Positions 36,176 to 44,480 of a stretch of DNA of 47,948 bases are shown in pieces. This stretch comes from Rhodobiaceae bacterium (GTDB taxonomy: Bacteria; Pseudomonadota; Alphaproteobacteria; Rhizobiales; Tepidamorphaceae). The first letter of the stretch is position 1. Each line of letters starts with the position of its first letter. The translations under genes were made by a program, and so were the position numbers. The notes below the pieces were generated by a model. It saw only the letters and a program-made list of their open reading frames with translations, had not been told where the DNA came from and searched no databases. The stretch covers positions 1-47,948 of the forward strand of contig JAGRLC010000020.1 of NCBI GenBank assembly GCA_020441995.1. Direction: 5' to 3'.

Positions 36176-36898
36176 ATGTCCCGCCCCGTTCTTTTCACGC
36201 GTGAGCGTGACTGGCATCCGCCGCAATATCATCCCGGCTACAAATCAACCGTTCTGCGGTCGCCGAGGCGAAACCTGATCAGCCTCGAACAGGGCGAAGG
36301 CGAACTGACCGGCCCGGTCTTCGGTCACAGCAGCCTGGACGCGTTGGACAACGACCTGATCCGCAACTATGCGACCGATGGCGACGCCATCGGCGAGCGC
36401 ATTGTGATCCACGGCCAGGTTCTGGACCAGAACGCAAAACCGCAGCCTGGAATCCTGCTGGAGATATGGCAGGCCAATGCGGGAGGCCGGTACCGCCATG
36501 TGGTGGACGGTTATATCGCCCCGCTCGATCCGAACTTCGGCGGCTGCGGGCGCTGCATCACCGACGAGAACGGCCGCTATCATTTCCGCACCATCAGGCC
36601 CGGCCCCTACCCCTGGCGCAACAATGGCTGCCAGTGGCGCCCGGCACATATCCATCTCTCGATCTTCGGCCACGCCTTCGCACAGCGTCTGGTGACACAG
36701 CTCTATTTCGAGGGCGACCCGCTGATCCCGCTATGTCCGATCGTCAACACCATCGCCGATCCGAAGGCCATCGATATGCTGACCGCCCGTCTCGACATGG
36801 AAAACCAGACGGTCTTCGACAGTCTTACCTACCGGTTCGACATGGTTCTGCGCGGCCAACGCTCTACCTTTTTCGAAAACCGTCCGGAGGGAAATTGA
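36176..36898 (+). CDS. pcaH: Protocatechuate 3,4-dioxygenase beta subunit
   Basis: Catalytic subunit of the intradiol enzyme that opens protocatechuate to beta-carboxy-cis,cis-muconate. The 240 residues carry the four iron(III) ligands expected: Tyr106 (GGRYRH), Tyr145 (GPYPW), His158 and His160 (RPAHIHL). GRYHFRTIRPG precedes the metal site. GGAGG sits 5 bases before the ATG. pcaG starts one base after the stop. None of pcaB, pcaC, pcaD or pcaQ is present in the window, which is unusual because rhizobia commonly group them. I found no PcaQ-type site in the 107 bases upstream. Confidence 0.94.
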   Translation: MSRPVLFTRERDWHPPQYHPGYKSTVLRSPRRNLISLEQGEGELTGPVFGHSSLDALDNDLIRNYATDGDAIGERIVIHGQVLDQNAKPQPGILLEIWQANAGGRYRHVVDGYIAPLDPNFGGCGRCITDENGRYHFRTIRPGPYPWRNNGCQWRPAHIHLSIFGHAFAQRLVTQLYFEGDPLIPLCPIVNTIADPKAIDMLTARLDMENQTVFDSLTYRFDMVLRGQRSTFFENRPEGN

Positions 36899-36899
36899 G

Positions 36900-37478
36900 A
36901 TGGTGGTTGAATACCTCAAGGAAACCCCATCCCAGACGGCGGGTCCATATGTGCATATCGGCATGGCGCCGGCGGTCGCGGGGCTGAAGGTCAGAACGCA
37001 GGACAAGCCGTGGGTCACCGGGTTGAAGGGTGAGACGATCTTCATCGAGGGCACGGTCTATGACGGTGATGGCGAGCCGGTCCGCGACGCGGTGCTGGAG
37101 ATCTGGCAGGCGGATGGCAAAGGCACGTTCGACAAAGGCCAGGCCGGTTTCGCCCGCGCCTCATGCGATCTCAAGACCGGGCTCTACCGCTTCGAGACCG
37201 TGAAACCCGGCGGCTTCGCCTGGCGCGACGGACGCATGCAGGCACCTCATATAACCGTCTATATCTTCGCCCGCGGCATCAACCTGCACCTGCATACGCG
37301 GCTCTATTTTTCCGACGAGGAGAAGGCGAATTCGGAAGACCCGGTGCTGAAGATGGTGCCCTCGCAGGCCGCGCGCGACAGTCTCGTCGCCTGCGTCGAT
37401 CCCGACGCCAAGGAAAAAACCTATCATTTCGACATCGTGCTGCAGGGCGAGCGCGAAACCGCCTTCTTCGATGTCTGA
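36900..37478 (+). CDS. pcaG: Protocatechuate 3,4-dioxygenase alpha subunit
   Basis: Non-iron partner of PcaH in the dioxygenase heteromer. The 192 residues begin VVEYLKETPSQTAGPYVHIG, the usual start of alpha subunits. Intradiol-fold segments are IEGTVYDGDGEPVRDAVLEI, then WQADGKG, and KPGGFAWRDG; the iron His pair is absent, as expected for this subunit (HITVYIFARG instead). The start overlaps closely with pcaH (TGAGATG), so the two are translationally coupled. A DUF2478 gene follows after 14 bases. Confidence 0.93.
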   Translation: MVVEYLKETPSQTAGPYVHIGMAPAVAGLKVRTQDKPWVTGLKGETIFIEGTVYDGDGEPVRDAVLEIWQADGKGTFDKGQAGFARASCDLKTGLYRFETVKPGGFAWRDGRMQAPHITVYIFARGINLHLHTRLYFSDEEKANSEDPVLKMVPSQAARDSLVACVDPDAKEKTYHFDIVLQGERETAFFDV

Positions 37479-37492
37479 CCACAGGAATTGCA

Positions 37493-38059
37493 ATGCTCGA
37501 CAAACCGGCAACCGCCCCGCAGGACAATGCGAACACGCCTGAAAACGGCGTGGCGCTGGCGGGTATCCTCTTTTCCAAGGGCAACAACCCGGACGCGGTG
37601 TTCCGCGCGGTTGCAGACGCCTTTGCCGAACGCGGCATCCCGCTCGCCGGCCTCGTTCAGGAAACCCAGGCCGACGTGCCGCCGGACTGCTGCCCGCCGA
37701 TGCTGGTACGCGATGTCGCCGGCAAGCGGCAGATGATCATCTCCGAGGACAGGGGCAAGGAATCGCAAGGTTGTCGCCTCGACTGGGGCGCATTGGCATC
37801 CGCCACCGAGCAAGCCGAAACTGCCCTGCGAAGCGGTGCACGCCTGCTGCTGGTCAACCGTTTCGGCAAGGCGGAAAGCGCAGGCCAGGGCCTGCGCAGC
37901 GCCATCGAACTGGCGATTGCCGAAGGCATCCCCGTCCTCGCCGGCATTCGCGAGGACTACGCGAAAGACTGGGAAACCTTCCATGGCGGACTGGCAACCG
38001 CCCTGCCCGCTGACACGGACACAGTTCTGGCCTGGCTGGACGAAAACACACCTTCCTGA
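37493..38059 (+). CDS. DUF2478 protein
   Basis: 188 residues matching the DUF2478 pattern: an opening strand VALAGILFSKGNNPDAVFRA, then FAERGIPLAGLVQET, a cysteine pair (DCCPPMLVRD), ISEDRGKESQGCRLDWGAL and LLLVNRFGKAESAGQGLRS. The fold looks like a P-loop-related nucleotide domain but I see no canonical Walker A motif. DUF2478 genes are often found near molybdenum-related genes; no such gene is seen here. I start at ATG 37493, preceded by AGGA. It lies 14 bases after pcaG, so is likely in that transcript. Function not known. Confidence 0.82.
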   Translation: MLDKPATAPQDNANTPENGVALAGILFSKGNNPDAVFRAVADAFAERGIPLAGLVQETQADVPPDCCPPMLVRDVAGKRQMIISEDRGKESQGCRLDWGALASATEQAETALRSGARLLLVNRFGKAESAGQGLRSAIELAIAEGIPVLAGIREDYAKDWETFHGGLATALPADTDTVLAWLDENTPS

Positions 38060-38164
38060 GCTTTCCCGCATCCCGGCACATGACAAGCCGCCCGGCTGCA
38101 TGCATGATTGGCTTGTGCGGTGCGGCAAACCGTATCGCCTGACAATAAAAACCAGGGGTGCATC

Positions 38165-39421
38165 GTGAAGGTCATCGTGCTTGGCGCCGGCGTGCTCGGC
38201 GTGACCACCGCCTACTATCTCGCCAAACAGGGCGCCGAGGTCGAGGTGCTCGACCGTCAGGCCGGCCCCGGAATGGAAACGAGCTTCGCCAATGCCGGCG
38301 AACTCTCCTACGGCATGACCTCGCCATGGGCTGCGCCCGGCATCCCGATGAAGGCGGTGAAGTGGCTCTTCATGCGCCACCGGCCGCTGTTTATCTGGCC
38401 GCTGATCAGTCCGACCATGTGGGCTTGGGGCATCCGCATGCTTAGCAACTGCAATGCGGACTCCTACAAGATCAACAAGGGCCGCATGGTCCGCATCTCC
38501 AACTACAGCCGCGACCAGCTCACCGACCTGATGCGCGATGTGAAGCTTGACTTCGACCAGCGCGAGCGCGGCACGCTGCAACTGTTCCGCACCGAAAAGC
38601 AGGTGAAGTCCTCAAAGGCGGATCAGGAGGTGTTGGCGGAATACGATTCCCCCTTCGAGGTGCTCGACAAGGACGCCTGCATTGCGGCTGAACCAGCGCT
38701 GGCCCTTGTGAAAAAGAAATTCGTCGGCGGCCTGCGCCTCACCGCCGACCGCACCGGCGACTGCCGCATGTTCACGCTTGCTCTGGCCGACAAGGCGGCC
38801 GAACTCGGCGTCAAATTCCGCTACGGTGTCACCATCGACAAATTCACCACCGAGAACGGCCACATCACCGGCGTGCATACGGATATGGGACAGGAAACCG
38901 CAGACAAATACGTCTGCTGCCTCGGCCCCTATGCGCCGGTCCTGCTCAAAACGATTGGCATCCGCCTGCCGATCTACCCCATCAAGGGCTATTCAATCAC
39001 CCTGCCCGTCACCGATCCCGACGCCGCGCCGCAATCGACCATCATGGACGAGACCCACAAGGTTGCGATCACCCGGCTTGGCGACCGCATCCGTGTGGCG
39101 GGACAGGCGGAAATCATCGGCTACAACAAGCGCCTCGGCGCGCACGCGACCGACACCGTACGCTACGTGGTCTCGGACCTGTTCCCCAAAGGCGGCGATG
39201 TCTCCAGGGCCGAAGGCTGGACGGGCCTGCGCCCGATGACGCCGGACGGAACGCCGGTGATCGGCCCGACGCGCTTCGACAACCTGTTCCTCAATACAGG
39301 CCACGGCACGCTCGGCTGGACCATGGCCTGCGGCTCGGGCCGCGCCGTTGCCGATGCGGTGCTGGGCAAGGAGCCGGAGATTTCCTTCGATGGTCTGACG
39401 GCTGCACGCTACGGCCAGTGA
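38165..39421 (+). CDS. dadA: D-amino-acid dehydrogenase, DadA family
   Basis: FAD-dependent oxidase-type dehydrogenase that deaminates D-amino acids (in the DadA group chiefly D-alanine) at the inner membrane. The 418 residues start KVIVLGAGVLGVTTAYYLAK, a Rossmann FAD motif. FANAGELSYGMTSPWAAPGI is a DadA signature. Other landmarks are LTADRTGDCRMFT, YPIKGYSITLPV, and the C-terminal GLRPMTPDGTPVIGPT and GHGTLGWTMACGSGR. The start is GTG 38165-38167, with AGGGG about 9 bases upstream. No alanine racemase gene is adjacent. Substrate specificity cannot be set from sequence. Confidence 0.9.
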   Translation: MKVIVLGAGVLGVTTAYYLAKQGAEVEVLDRQAGPGMETSFANAGELSYGMTSPWAAPGIPMKAVKWLFMRHRPLFIWPLISPTMWAWGIRMLSNCNADSYKINKGRMVRISNYSRDQLTDLMRDVKLDFDQRERGTLQLFRTEKQVKSSKADQEVLAEYDSPFEVLDKDACIAAEPALALVKKKFVGGLRLTADRTGDCRMFTLALADKAAELGVKFRYGVTIDKFTTENGHITGVHTDMGQETADKYVCCLGPYAPVLLKTIGIRLPIYPIKGYSITLPVTDPDAAPQSTIMDETHKVAITRLGDRIRVAGQAEIIGYNKRLGAHATDTVRYVVSDLFPKGGDVSRAEGWTGLRPMTPDGTPVIGPTRFDNLFLNTGHGTLGWTMACGSGRAVADAVLGKEPEISFDGLTAARYGQ

Positions 39422-39489
39422 GCTGCGCCGCGCGGGCAAGAAAAACCGTCAAATCGAATCCGTCTGACCGCTTGATTTGGCAAACGAAA

Positions 39490-39518
39490 CTTTGCATTGT
39501 CCGCCCGCACCGTATACC
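39490..39518 (+). promoter_or_regulatory. Predicted promoter of the tRNA-Ser gene
   Basis: CTTTGC at 39490-39495, a 17-base spacer, and TATACC at 39513-39518. The expected start at about 39525 lies just before the tRNA 5' end at 39530, as is usual for tRNA genes. Confidence 0.4.
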
Positions 39519-39529
39519 GGTGATTTGCG

Positions 39530-39622
39530 GGTGACGTGGCCGAGCGGCTGAAGGCGGCGGTTTGCTAAACCGTTATACGGGGATAACCCGTATCGAGGGT
39601 TCGAATCCCTCCGTCACCGCCA
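39530..39622 (+). tRNA. tRNA-Ser (anticodon GCU)
   Basis: 93 bases including an encoded 3' CCA. Acceptor stem GGTGACG / CGTCACC with discriminator G. Anticodon loop TTGCTAA gives anticodon GCT at 39564-39566, reading AGC and AGU. The long variable arm (TACGGG...CCCGTA) is the serine class II type. The T-loop contains GGTTCGAATC. A likely promoter lies just upstream. It stands alone between dadA and the channel gene; no integration-type repeat was seen around it. Confidence 0.97.
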
Positions 39623-39736
39623 CTATCCGTCTCACGGCTGTTCCTCGCGTCGCCCAAGCCTAAACGACCGGGCTGGCCAAAGGCACCATGAATTTGCAAT
39701 CTGTCAGCGTGGAATTCTCACGCAGGCGGCACCCCG

Positions 39737-40498
39737 ATGCAGGCAAAACTCAAGACACTGTACGAAGACGATACGGACACGGCGCACCGCTTCCGCTACG
39801 GGCTGCTGGCCTTCGACCTCGGCACCATCGTCTTCGTCATCGTCACCTCGTTTTTCCCCCATACCCGGCTGGTGGAAGCGATCGACATGGTCTTGGGCGT
39901 CGTGATCCTTGCCGACTTTCTTGCCCGTCTGGCCATAGCCAGGAAAAAGAGCCGGATGTTCCTGAGCCCGGCGACCTGGGCCGACATTGCGGCCATTTTT
40001 TCCTTTCTCGCGCCCATTACCGGCGAAGCCGTCGGGTTCCTGCGTATCCTCAGGACGCTGCGCCTGCTCCATACCTATCAGCTACTGGCGCGGCTGCGGC
40101 AGGACTTCGGTTACTTCCGCCGCCACGAAGACATCATCCTCGCAACCATCAACCTGCTGGTCTTCCTGTTCGTCACGACGGGCCTCATCTATGCGCTTCA
40201 GCACGGCGTGAACCCGGAAATCCGCAACTACGCCGACGCCCTCTATTTCACGGTGACGACTCTGACCACAACCGGGTTCGGCGACATCACGCTGACCGGC
40301 ACGGTCGGGCGCCTGCTGTCGGTCGGTGTGATGATCTTCGGAGTGACCTTGTTCCTGCGCCTGGCGCAGGTTCTGTTCCGGCCCGCGAAAGTGCGCCAGG
40401 AATGCCAGAAATGCGGCCTGACCCTGCATGACGCCGATGCGGTTCATTGCAAGCATTGCGGCGCAACCATCCGCATCAAAACCGAGGGAAATGTTTAA
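39737..40498 (+). CDS. Voltage-gated-type potassium channel with C-terminal zinc ribbon
   Basis: A 253-residue six-helix ion channel. Helix S4 is basic (FLRILRTLRLL with Arg103, Arg106, Arg109), suggesting a voltage-sensor-like unit. The pore helix and filter read TTLTTTGFGD (filter TTGFGD at about 178-183), a close variant of the TVGYGD potassium filter. The last 35 residues form a zinc ribbon with Cys223, Cys226, Cys238 and Cys241 (CQKCG...CKHCG), which is not a usual part of such channels. It lies downstream of tRNA-Ser and ends next to an AT-rich stretch. Ion selectivity and gating are inferred, not seen. Confidence 0.85.
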   Translation: MQAKLKTLYEDDTDTAHRFRYGLLAFDLGTIVFVIVTSFFPHTRLVEAIDMVLGVVILADFLARLAIARKKSRMFLSPATWADIAAIFSFLAPITGEAVGFLRILRTLRLLHTYQLLARLRQDFGYFRRHEDIILATINLLVFLFVTTGLIYALQHGVNPEIRNYADALYFTVTTLTTTGFGDITLTGTVGRLLSVGVMIFGVTLFLRLAQVLFRPAKVRQECQKCGLTLHDADAVHCKHCGATIRIKTEGNV

Positions 40499-40838
40499 AT
40501 CCGACAATCACGCGCCACATCAATTCTATAATAAACATTATTTATTTACTGCACATGTTAATGTAATAATTTTGCAATAATCGCATTATTATAAGTACCG
40601 TGAAATAATATGAAAAATACCAATTTGCTTAAGTGATATACGAAGAAACTATCCGGTCAGACAAATACATGATAAGGTGCGTTGACACGCTATCACGACC
40701 GCAAATACCCTACTGATTCGAAGCGTTAGAGCTGCGTACATGCCAATGGTTATTGACTCAGCGGCAAATTGAATGGATTGCGCGCTTGCGTGACGGTTGC
40801 GCCCGATTTGTCCTGAATCTCCACGAGCCGGAGATCGC
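40499..40838. other. AT-rich island upstream of the response regulator
   Basis: 340 bases with no convincing gene. The first 140 or so (about 40499-40640) are strikingly AT-rich compared with the GC-rich flanks and include a small perfect inverted repeat AATAAT-CGC-ATTATT at 40576-40590. GTTGAC at 40681-40686 followed 17 bases later by AATACC could be a weak promoter for the downstream response regulator. Such islands often bind nucleoid proteins or MucR-type repressors in rhizobia; that is inference. Confidence 0.55.
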
Positions 40839-41318
40839 ATGCCGACCATACTCGTTATCGACGATGAACCGGGTGTTCGTAGGGCAATCGGAACCATCCT
40901 CAGGATGGAAGGTTTTAACGTCAGCCTGGCAGAGGACGGGCGTGCCGGGCTTAATCTGGCAAGACAGTTGAACCCCGATGCCATCGTCGTGGATATATTC
41001 ATGCCCGAGATGGATGGCCTGGGCACCATCCGGCACGTTCAGGATATTTGCCCCGGCATTCCGATCATTGCCGTATCCGGCCATGGCGCGCCGCAGAAGC
41101 GCGATTGCAGTCCCGACTTCCTGTCCATGGCCATCAGGCTCGGCGCAACACGCGCCCTCTACAAACCCTTCTCGGCAGATGAGCTTGTCAGCACCATCCA
41201 CGCCGCAATGCGCGAAACAGCAGCGTCACCTCCGGTCAAACGCATCGCGCAGGACTGTCCCGACGAAGAGAGCATTGGCGAAGACGAGCCCGCCCTTCGG
41301 CCAGCAATCAAATCCTAG
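40839..41318 (+). CDS. Single-domain response regulator
   Basis: 159 residues: a CheY-like receiver (about 1-122) plus a short, non-conserved tail rich in Pro, Glu and Asp. Phosphorylation machinery is complete: Asp8-Asp9 (VIDDE), phospho-acceptor Asp52 (VVDIFMPEMDG), Ser80 (IAVSGHG) and Lys109 (LYKPF). No output domain is present, so it should act through protein contact or as a phosphate carrier. No histidine kinase is visible in the window. I start at ATG 40839. An ATG-like earlier start adds 14 unconserved residues. It stands alone after the AT-rich island. Confidence 0.9.
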   Translation: MPTILVIDDEPGVRRAIGTILRMEGFNVSLAEDGRAGLNLARQLNPDAIVVDIFMPEMDGLGTIRHVQDICPGIPIIAVSGHGAPQKRDCSPDFLSMAIRLGATRALYKPFSADELVSTIHAAMRETAASPPVKRIAQDCPDEESIGEDEPALRPAIKS

Positions 41319-41545
41319 GCTCTCGAACTCATCAGAACATGAGCTTACCGGCGCGCCTGTGCCAGTGGCTGCTGCCGGGCCTTGCGGTCAACGCGGCATG
41401 CCTCGAGGCGCAACTGGTTCAGGACGAACGTCCGATCAGCAGACACTGAGCAATCCTGAAAAAGCCACCCGCCGCGGGGGAACCAAACAGCATCCAGCTA
41501 ATTCTAGAACATAAGGGGTGGGTTGTTACGTAAAGGACGACGGAC

Positions 41546-41785
41546 ATGAAGCACCACTTCCTCATCGATTTTCCATCGATAACCGGTGCGTTTCTTATGG
41601 GCGGCCTGCAATGGTACCTGGCTGTCGCAATCGGCTTTCTGGCCGCGCTCTACACATTTGAGCGAGATATCGAGGATGCCTACAGCCCGATGCGCGCGTA
41701 TGGCGATCCTGAAGACGCGAATTTCGACGCCCTGCCCGCATTCGCCGGCGAACGCTCCGGCAAGAACAGAAAGCTCCAGCCATGA
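41546..41785 (+). CDS. Small one-span membrane protein, unknown
   Basis: 79 residues. A hydrophobic region ITGAFLMGGLQWYLAVAIGF followed by LAALYTF (about residues 12-38) predicts one membrane helix. The remainder is polar, with an acidic-to-basic C-terminus. GGACGACGGAC upstream gives a plausible ribosome site. Its last 4 bases overlap the start of the next gene, which supports both as real and co-translated. I do not recognise a family. Confidence 0.6.
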   Translation: MKHHFLIDFPSITGAFLMGGLQWYLAVAIGFLAALYTFERDIEDAYSPMRAYGDPEDANFDALPAFAGERSGKNRKLQP

Positions 41786-42117
41786 AATGGAAAGACGTGT
41801 CCGCCAATTGGGCCGCATTCACGCCACTCATCCAGCAAAACTGGCCGCATTTCAGCGAAGCGGAGCTGGACTCCATAAATGGTGATCGCGCCCGATTGAT
41901 CTCACACCTGGCCGAACGCGACGGTTCGGACCGCAAAAGTGCCGAGATGGAAGTCGCCCGCTTTATCGAAGGCGTGATCCCCGCCGATGTCTACGCATCG
42001 GAAACGCACGACAACAAGTCGATTTCCGACAGCGAAGGCTATATCGCCCCCGGCGAAGACGTGTACAGCGACGACGCTTTATTCGCCGACGGCAAATCCT
42101 CTGCCGGCAGCCGGTAG
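41782..42117 (+). CDS. CsbD-like small protein
   Basis: 111 residues. The first half has the pattern W..F...I...WPHFSEAELDSINGDRARLISHL, which resembles the CsbD/YjbJ general-stress family (conserved Trp, Leu, Gly and Arg positions). The second half is acidic and Ser/Asp rich, ending SSAGSR. The ATG overlaps the previous gene by 4 bases. A role in stress tolerance is an inference from the family; I could not find an EcfG-type promoter. It converges with the Sel1-like gene 8 bases downstream. Confidence 0.65.
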   Translation: MKWKDVSANWAAFTPLIQQNWPHFSEAELDSINGDRARLISHLAERDGSDRKSAEMEVARFIEGVIPADVYASETHDNKSISDSEGYIAPGEDVYSDDALFADGKSSAGSR

Positions 42118-42125
42118 CTCAGCGC

Positions 42126-42392
42126 TCAGTGAACGCTGAGCCACTCGCGAGCCGCGCGCTGGGCTGCCGCGATCTGGTCGGCGCTCATCTCTTCCGACAG
42201 TTCGCGCCGGTGAAATACCGCACGGGCGTCACCGCGCATCGCGGCGATGTTGAACCACTTGTGGGCTTCCACATAGTCCGGTTCTGCGCCACGTCCGTTG
42301 GCATGCATAAGGCCAAGACGGAAGTACATTTCGCCGTCGGCCTGTCCTGTGATGATCGCGGCATCCGCGCAGATATGTTCGATACGAGCCAT
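42126..42392 (-). CDS. Sel1-like repeat small protein
   Basis: About 88 residues from ATG 42392 (MARIEHICADAAIITGQADG). The segment EMYFRLGLMHANGRGAEPDY and then VEAHKWFNIAAMRGDARA contains one complete Sel1-type repeat, a TPR-like helical hairpin often involved in protein contacts. The rest is a short alpha-helical tail. A GGGAG site lies about 10 bases before the ATG. Longer upstream starts are possible but their residues look unconserved. It converges with the CsbD-like gene. Partner unknown. Confidence 0.7.
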   Translation of the reverse strand: MARIEHICADAAIITGQADGEMYFRLGLMHANGRGAEPDYVEAHKWFNIAAMRGDARAVFHRRELSEEMSADQIAAAQRAAREWLSVH

Positions 42393-42726
42393 TGTTCTTG
42401 AACTCCCTGTGTCCTCTTCGCTCAGCCTTCGCATTTTCCCCTTGAAGGCCGGGTTGGTCCCCATGTCCCGCGCTTCATCTGAAGCATCGCGGCGACGGAC
42501 CAAGAGTGACGCTGGAGCCTTGAATCCGGCGTTAAACAGCAGACTTAACGTAAACCTGCCAAAACTTGAATCAATCCTGAATTCAGATTCCGCTAATATT
42601 GGAAATGACTGAAATAATACGGCTTTTTGAACAGAATGAATCGAAAGCTAATATTTGCGTTTACGCTTTGCTGACTCTGCCGCGACGAACAAGACATTGA
42701 GAGCGATAAAAGAGTCCCGCCAGTCG
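42393..42726. other. Intergenic region between Sel1-like and RidA-family genes
   Basis: About 334 bases. The left part is the upstream region of the Sel1-like gene, with possible but poorly supported N-terminal extensions. The right part is rather AT-rich (about 42530-42660), with no clear promoter, terminator or small gene that I would support. Confidence 0.5.
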
Positions 42727-43206
42727 CTATGCGATCTCGACCTCGGCCATCGTCTCGAAACACATCCTGTCGCAAAGCGACTGAACGCCGATCGTTGCGC
42801 GCCCGCCAATGCCGACGGGTTGGCCGAAGACCTCCGCTATGACATCCGTACAGCCGCTCGAGACCAGATGCACATCGTTGAAATCGGGCTCGCAGGCCAC
42901 GAAGCACAAACAACGGATCAGCCCTTTGACGCGATCGAGGTCGCCAAGCGCAAGCTTCATCCCGGCGATCATGTTGATCCCGGTGATGCGGGCCGCTTCA
43001 TAGCCCTGCTCAACCGTAACCTCGCTGGGCACACGCCCGGGATGGATCACCTTGCCGTCGCGAACTGGCGTATGGCCTGAAAGGTACAAGACATTCCCGG
43101 CGATATGGTGGGACTTCATATTGCCGTAGGTTTGGCCGTAATAGGCGCCACCGGCAAGGTCGGGCAGTTCGATCCCCAGCTTTTCAAGACGTGTCTCGAT
43201 CTTCAT
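42727..43206 (-). CDS. RidA (YjgF/YER057c/UK114) family protein
   Basis: 159 residues starting MKIETRLEKLGIELPDLAGG. RidA proteins hydrolyse reactive enamine/imine intermediates; this belongs to the longer subgroup of the superfamily, and whether it deaminates is not known. Family landmarks are YLSGHTPVRDGKVIHPGRVP, the conserved GYEAARITGINMI helix and an Arg/Cys-containing IRCLCFVACEPDF strand. The ending (GIGGRATIGVQSL) matches the RidA C-terminal strand in layout. I use the ATG at 43206; earlier starts overlap the cytochrome c peroxidase end. It follows that gene by 49 bases and may be co-transcribed. Confidence 0.85.
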   Translation of the reverse strand: MKIETRLEKLGIELPDLAGGAYYGQTYGNMKSHHIAGNVLYLSGHTPVRDGKVIHPGRVPSEVTVEQGYEAARITGINMIAGMKLALGDLDRVKGLIRCLCFVACEPDFNDVHLVSSGCTDVIAEVFGQPVGIGGRATIGVQSLCDRMCFETMAEVEIA

Positions 43207-43255
43207 CGCATCAAACCTGACGTTTCCGAACGCCTGCCAAGCGCAGGCGGTTGAT

Positions 43256-44416
43256 CTATTTTTCGAGCAGATGCTCGTAGCGGGCATCCGTCAGCGTCTT
43301 CAGGAAAGCCACCAGCGCATCCACCTTCTCGTCATCGAGCGCCGGGCCATCGGTCAGCTCTTTTTCGGAAATGGTCTCGGGAACCTGCGGCGCACGGAAG
43401 GTTTCGCCGGTTTCAGGATTGATCCGCCGCTTCGCCGACTTCGTGTTGTACTGGTTGTAGAACAGGATCACCGTCCGCAGGTCCTCGAACACGCCGTTAT
43501 GCATGTAAGGACCGGTCACGGCGACATTGCGCAGCGTCGGCGTGCGGTATTTGCCGCGCTCCTTCGCATCGCCGTCAACGTGCGGGTTGGCGGAAAGCCC
43601 ATCATCGACCGTGCCGACCGCAACGCCGTTCTGCGCGCGCAAGGCCACATTCTCCGGCACGCCGATGTTGTGATAGCTGTAATCGGTGAAGGTCTCGCGC
43701 GGATCGATCGCGCTTTTGCCGAGCTGGTGGCACTGGTTGCAGTTGGTGAACTGCTGCGAGAAGAACAGCACACGGCCAAGCTCCTCCTGCTCGGTCAGCT
43801 TGGTCTCGCCACGCAGGAACCGGTCGTATTTGGAATCGAACGGGCTGAACGTGTCGGTGCGCTCGAAGGCGGCAATCGCCTGCGTCATCGCCGCGTAGCC
43901 CTGTTCCGGATCGTCCAGAACGCCGTCTTCGAACAACCTTGGAAAAACCGCCTTGTAAACCGGATCCTCGCGCAGCCGCGCAACGACCGCCGCCTTGTCG
44001 GGCATACCCATCTCGGCCGGGTTCAGCGGCGGCCCGCCGGCCTGATCCTCCAGCCGCGACGCGCGCCCGTCCAGAAACTGCCCGCCAGCCCATTTGCCCT
44101 CGGGCGTGCGGTGGAACTCCGGCGTGAACGCGGCATAGGTGGCGGTGGGTGCGTTACGGTCGCCCAATGACGTGCCGTCGTCGCCAAGAGACGCCATGCC
44201 GCGCGGATCGGAGAAGCCGAAATCAGGATTATGGCAGGTGGCGCAGGCCTGCGTTCGGTTCGCGGACAGATTGACGTCGAAAAACAGCCGCTCCCCGAGC
44301 GCCTCAAGGGTTTCAACCTGCTCCGGCGAACCCGCCATGCCCTGCGACATGGTCCAGCCTCCCGCGCTCACGATGCCGGCAATCAGGAACGACAGAACGG
44401 GAAGATACGGGCGCAT
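43256..44416 (-). CDS. Dihaem cytochrome c peroxidase / MauG-like
   Basis: Periplasmic peroxidase that reduces hydrogen peroxide with electrons from cytochrome c. The 386 residues begin with an N-terminal export signal (LSFLIAGIVSAGG). They carry two haem-binding motifs, CATCH (Cys58-His62) and CNQCH (Cys226-His230), matching the two-domain layout of bacterial CCPs. LRDVALTGPYMHNG-like conserved residues occur as RNVAVTGPYMHNG, where the Met is a possible axial ligand. An FNR/FixK-type box lies 64-78 bases upstream, which suggests induction at low oxygen. The RidA-family gene follows. Whether it is CCP or MauG-type cannot be settled here. Confidence 0.92.
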   Translation of the reverse strand: MRPYLPVLSFLIAGIVSAGGWTMSQGMAGSPEQVETLEALGERLFFDVNLSANRTQACATCHNPDFGFSDPRGMASLGDDGTSLGDRNAPTATYAAFTPEFHRTPEGKWAGGQFLDGRASRLEDQAGGPPLNPAEMGMPDKAAVVARLREDPVYKAVFPRLFEDGVLDDPEQGYAAMTQAIAAFERTDTFSPFDSKYDRFLRGETKLTEQEELGRVLFFSQQFTNCNQCHQLGKSAIDPRETFTDYSYHNIGVPENVALRAQNGVAVGTVDDGLSANPHVDGDAKERGKYRTPTLRNVAVTGPYMHNGVFEDLRTVILFYNQYNTKSAKRRINPETGETFRAPQVPETISEKELTDGPALDDEKVDALVAFLKTLTDARYEHLLEK

Positions 44417-44480
44417 GGAGAAATCCGGGGTCTGGTTTCGGTCTTTCGTGTGAACTTAAGACTGCACATAGCCCGGATAT

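Noticed and set aside
39530..39736. tRNA-Ser as an integration site of a mobile element
   Set aside because: No integrase, no direct repeat of the tRNA 3' end, and neighbours look native.
40499..40760. AT-rich island as a replication origin
   Set aside because: I found no DnaA-type boxes (TTATCCACA-like), no origin-linked genes, and no repeat iterons.
41478..41510. GGAAC motif as an EcfG general-stress promoter before the small membrane protein
   Set aside because: A GGAAC is present but no CGTT is found 16-17 bases downstream (ATTC instead), so the match is incomplete.
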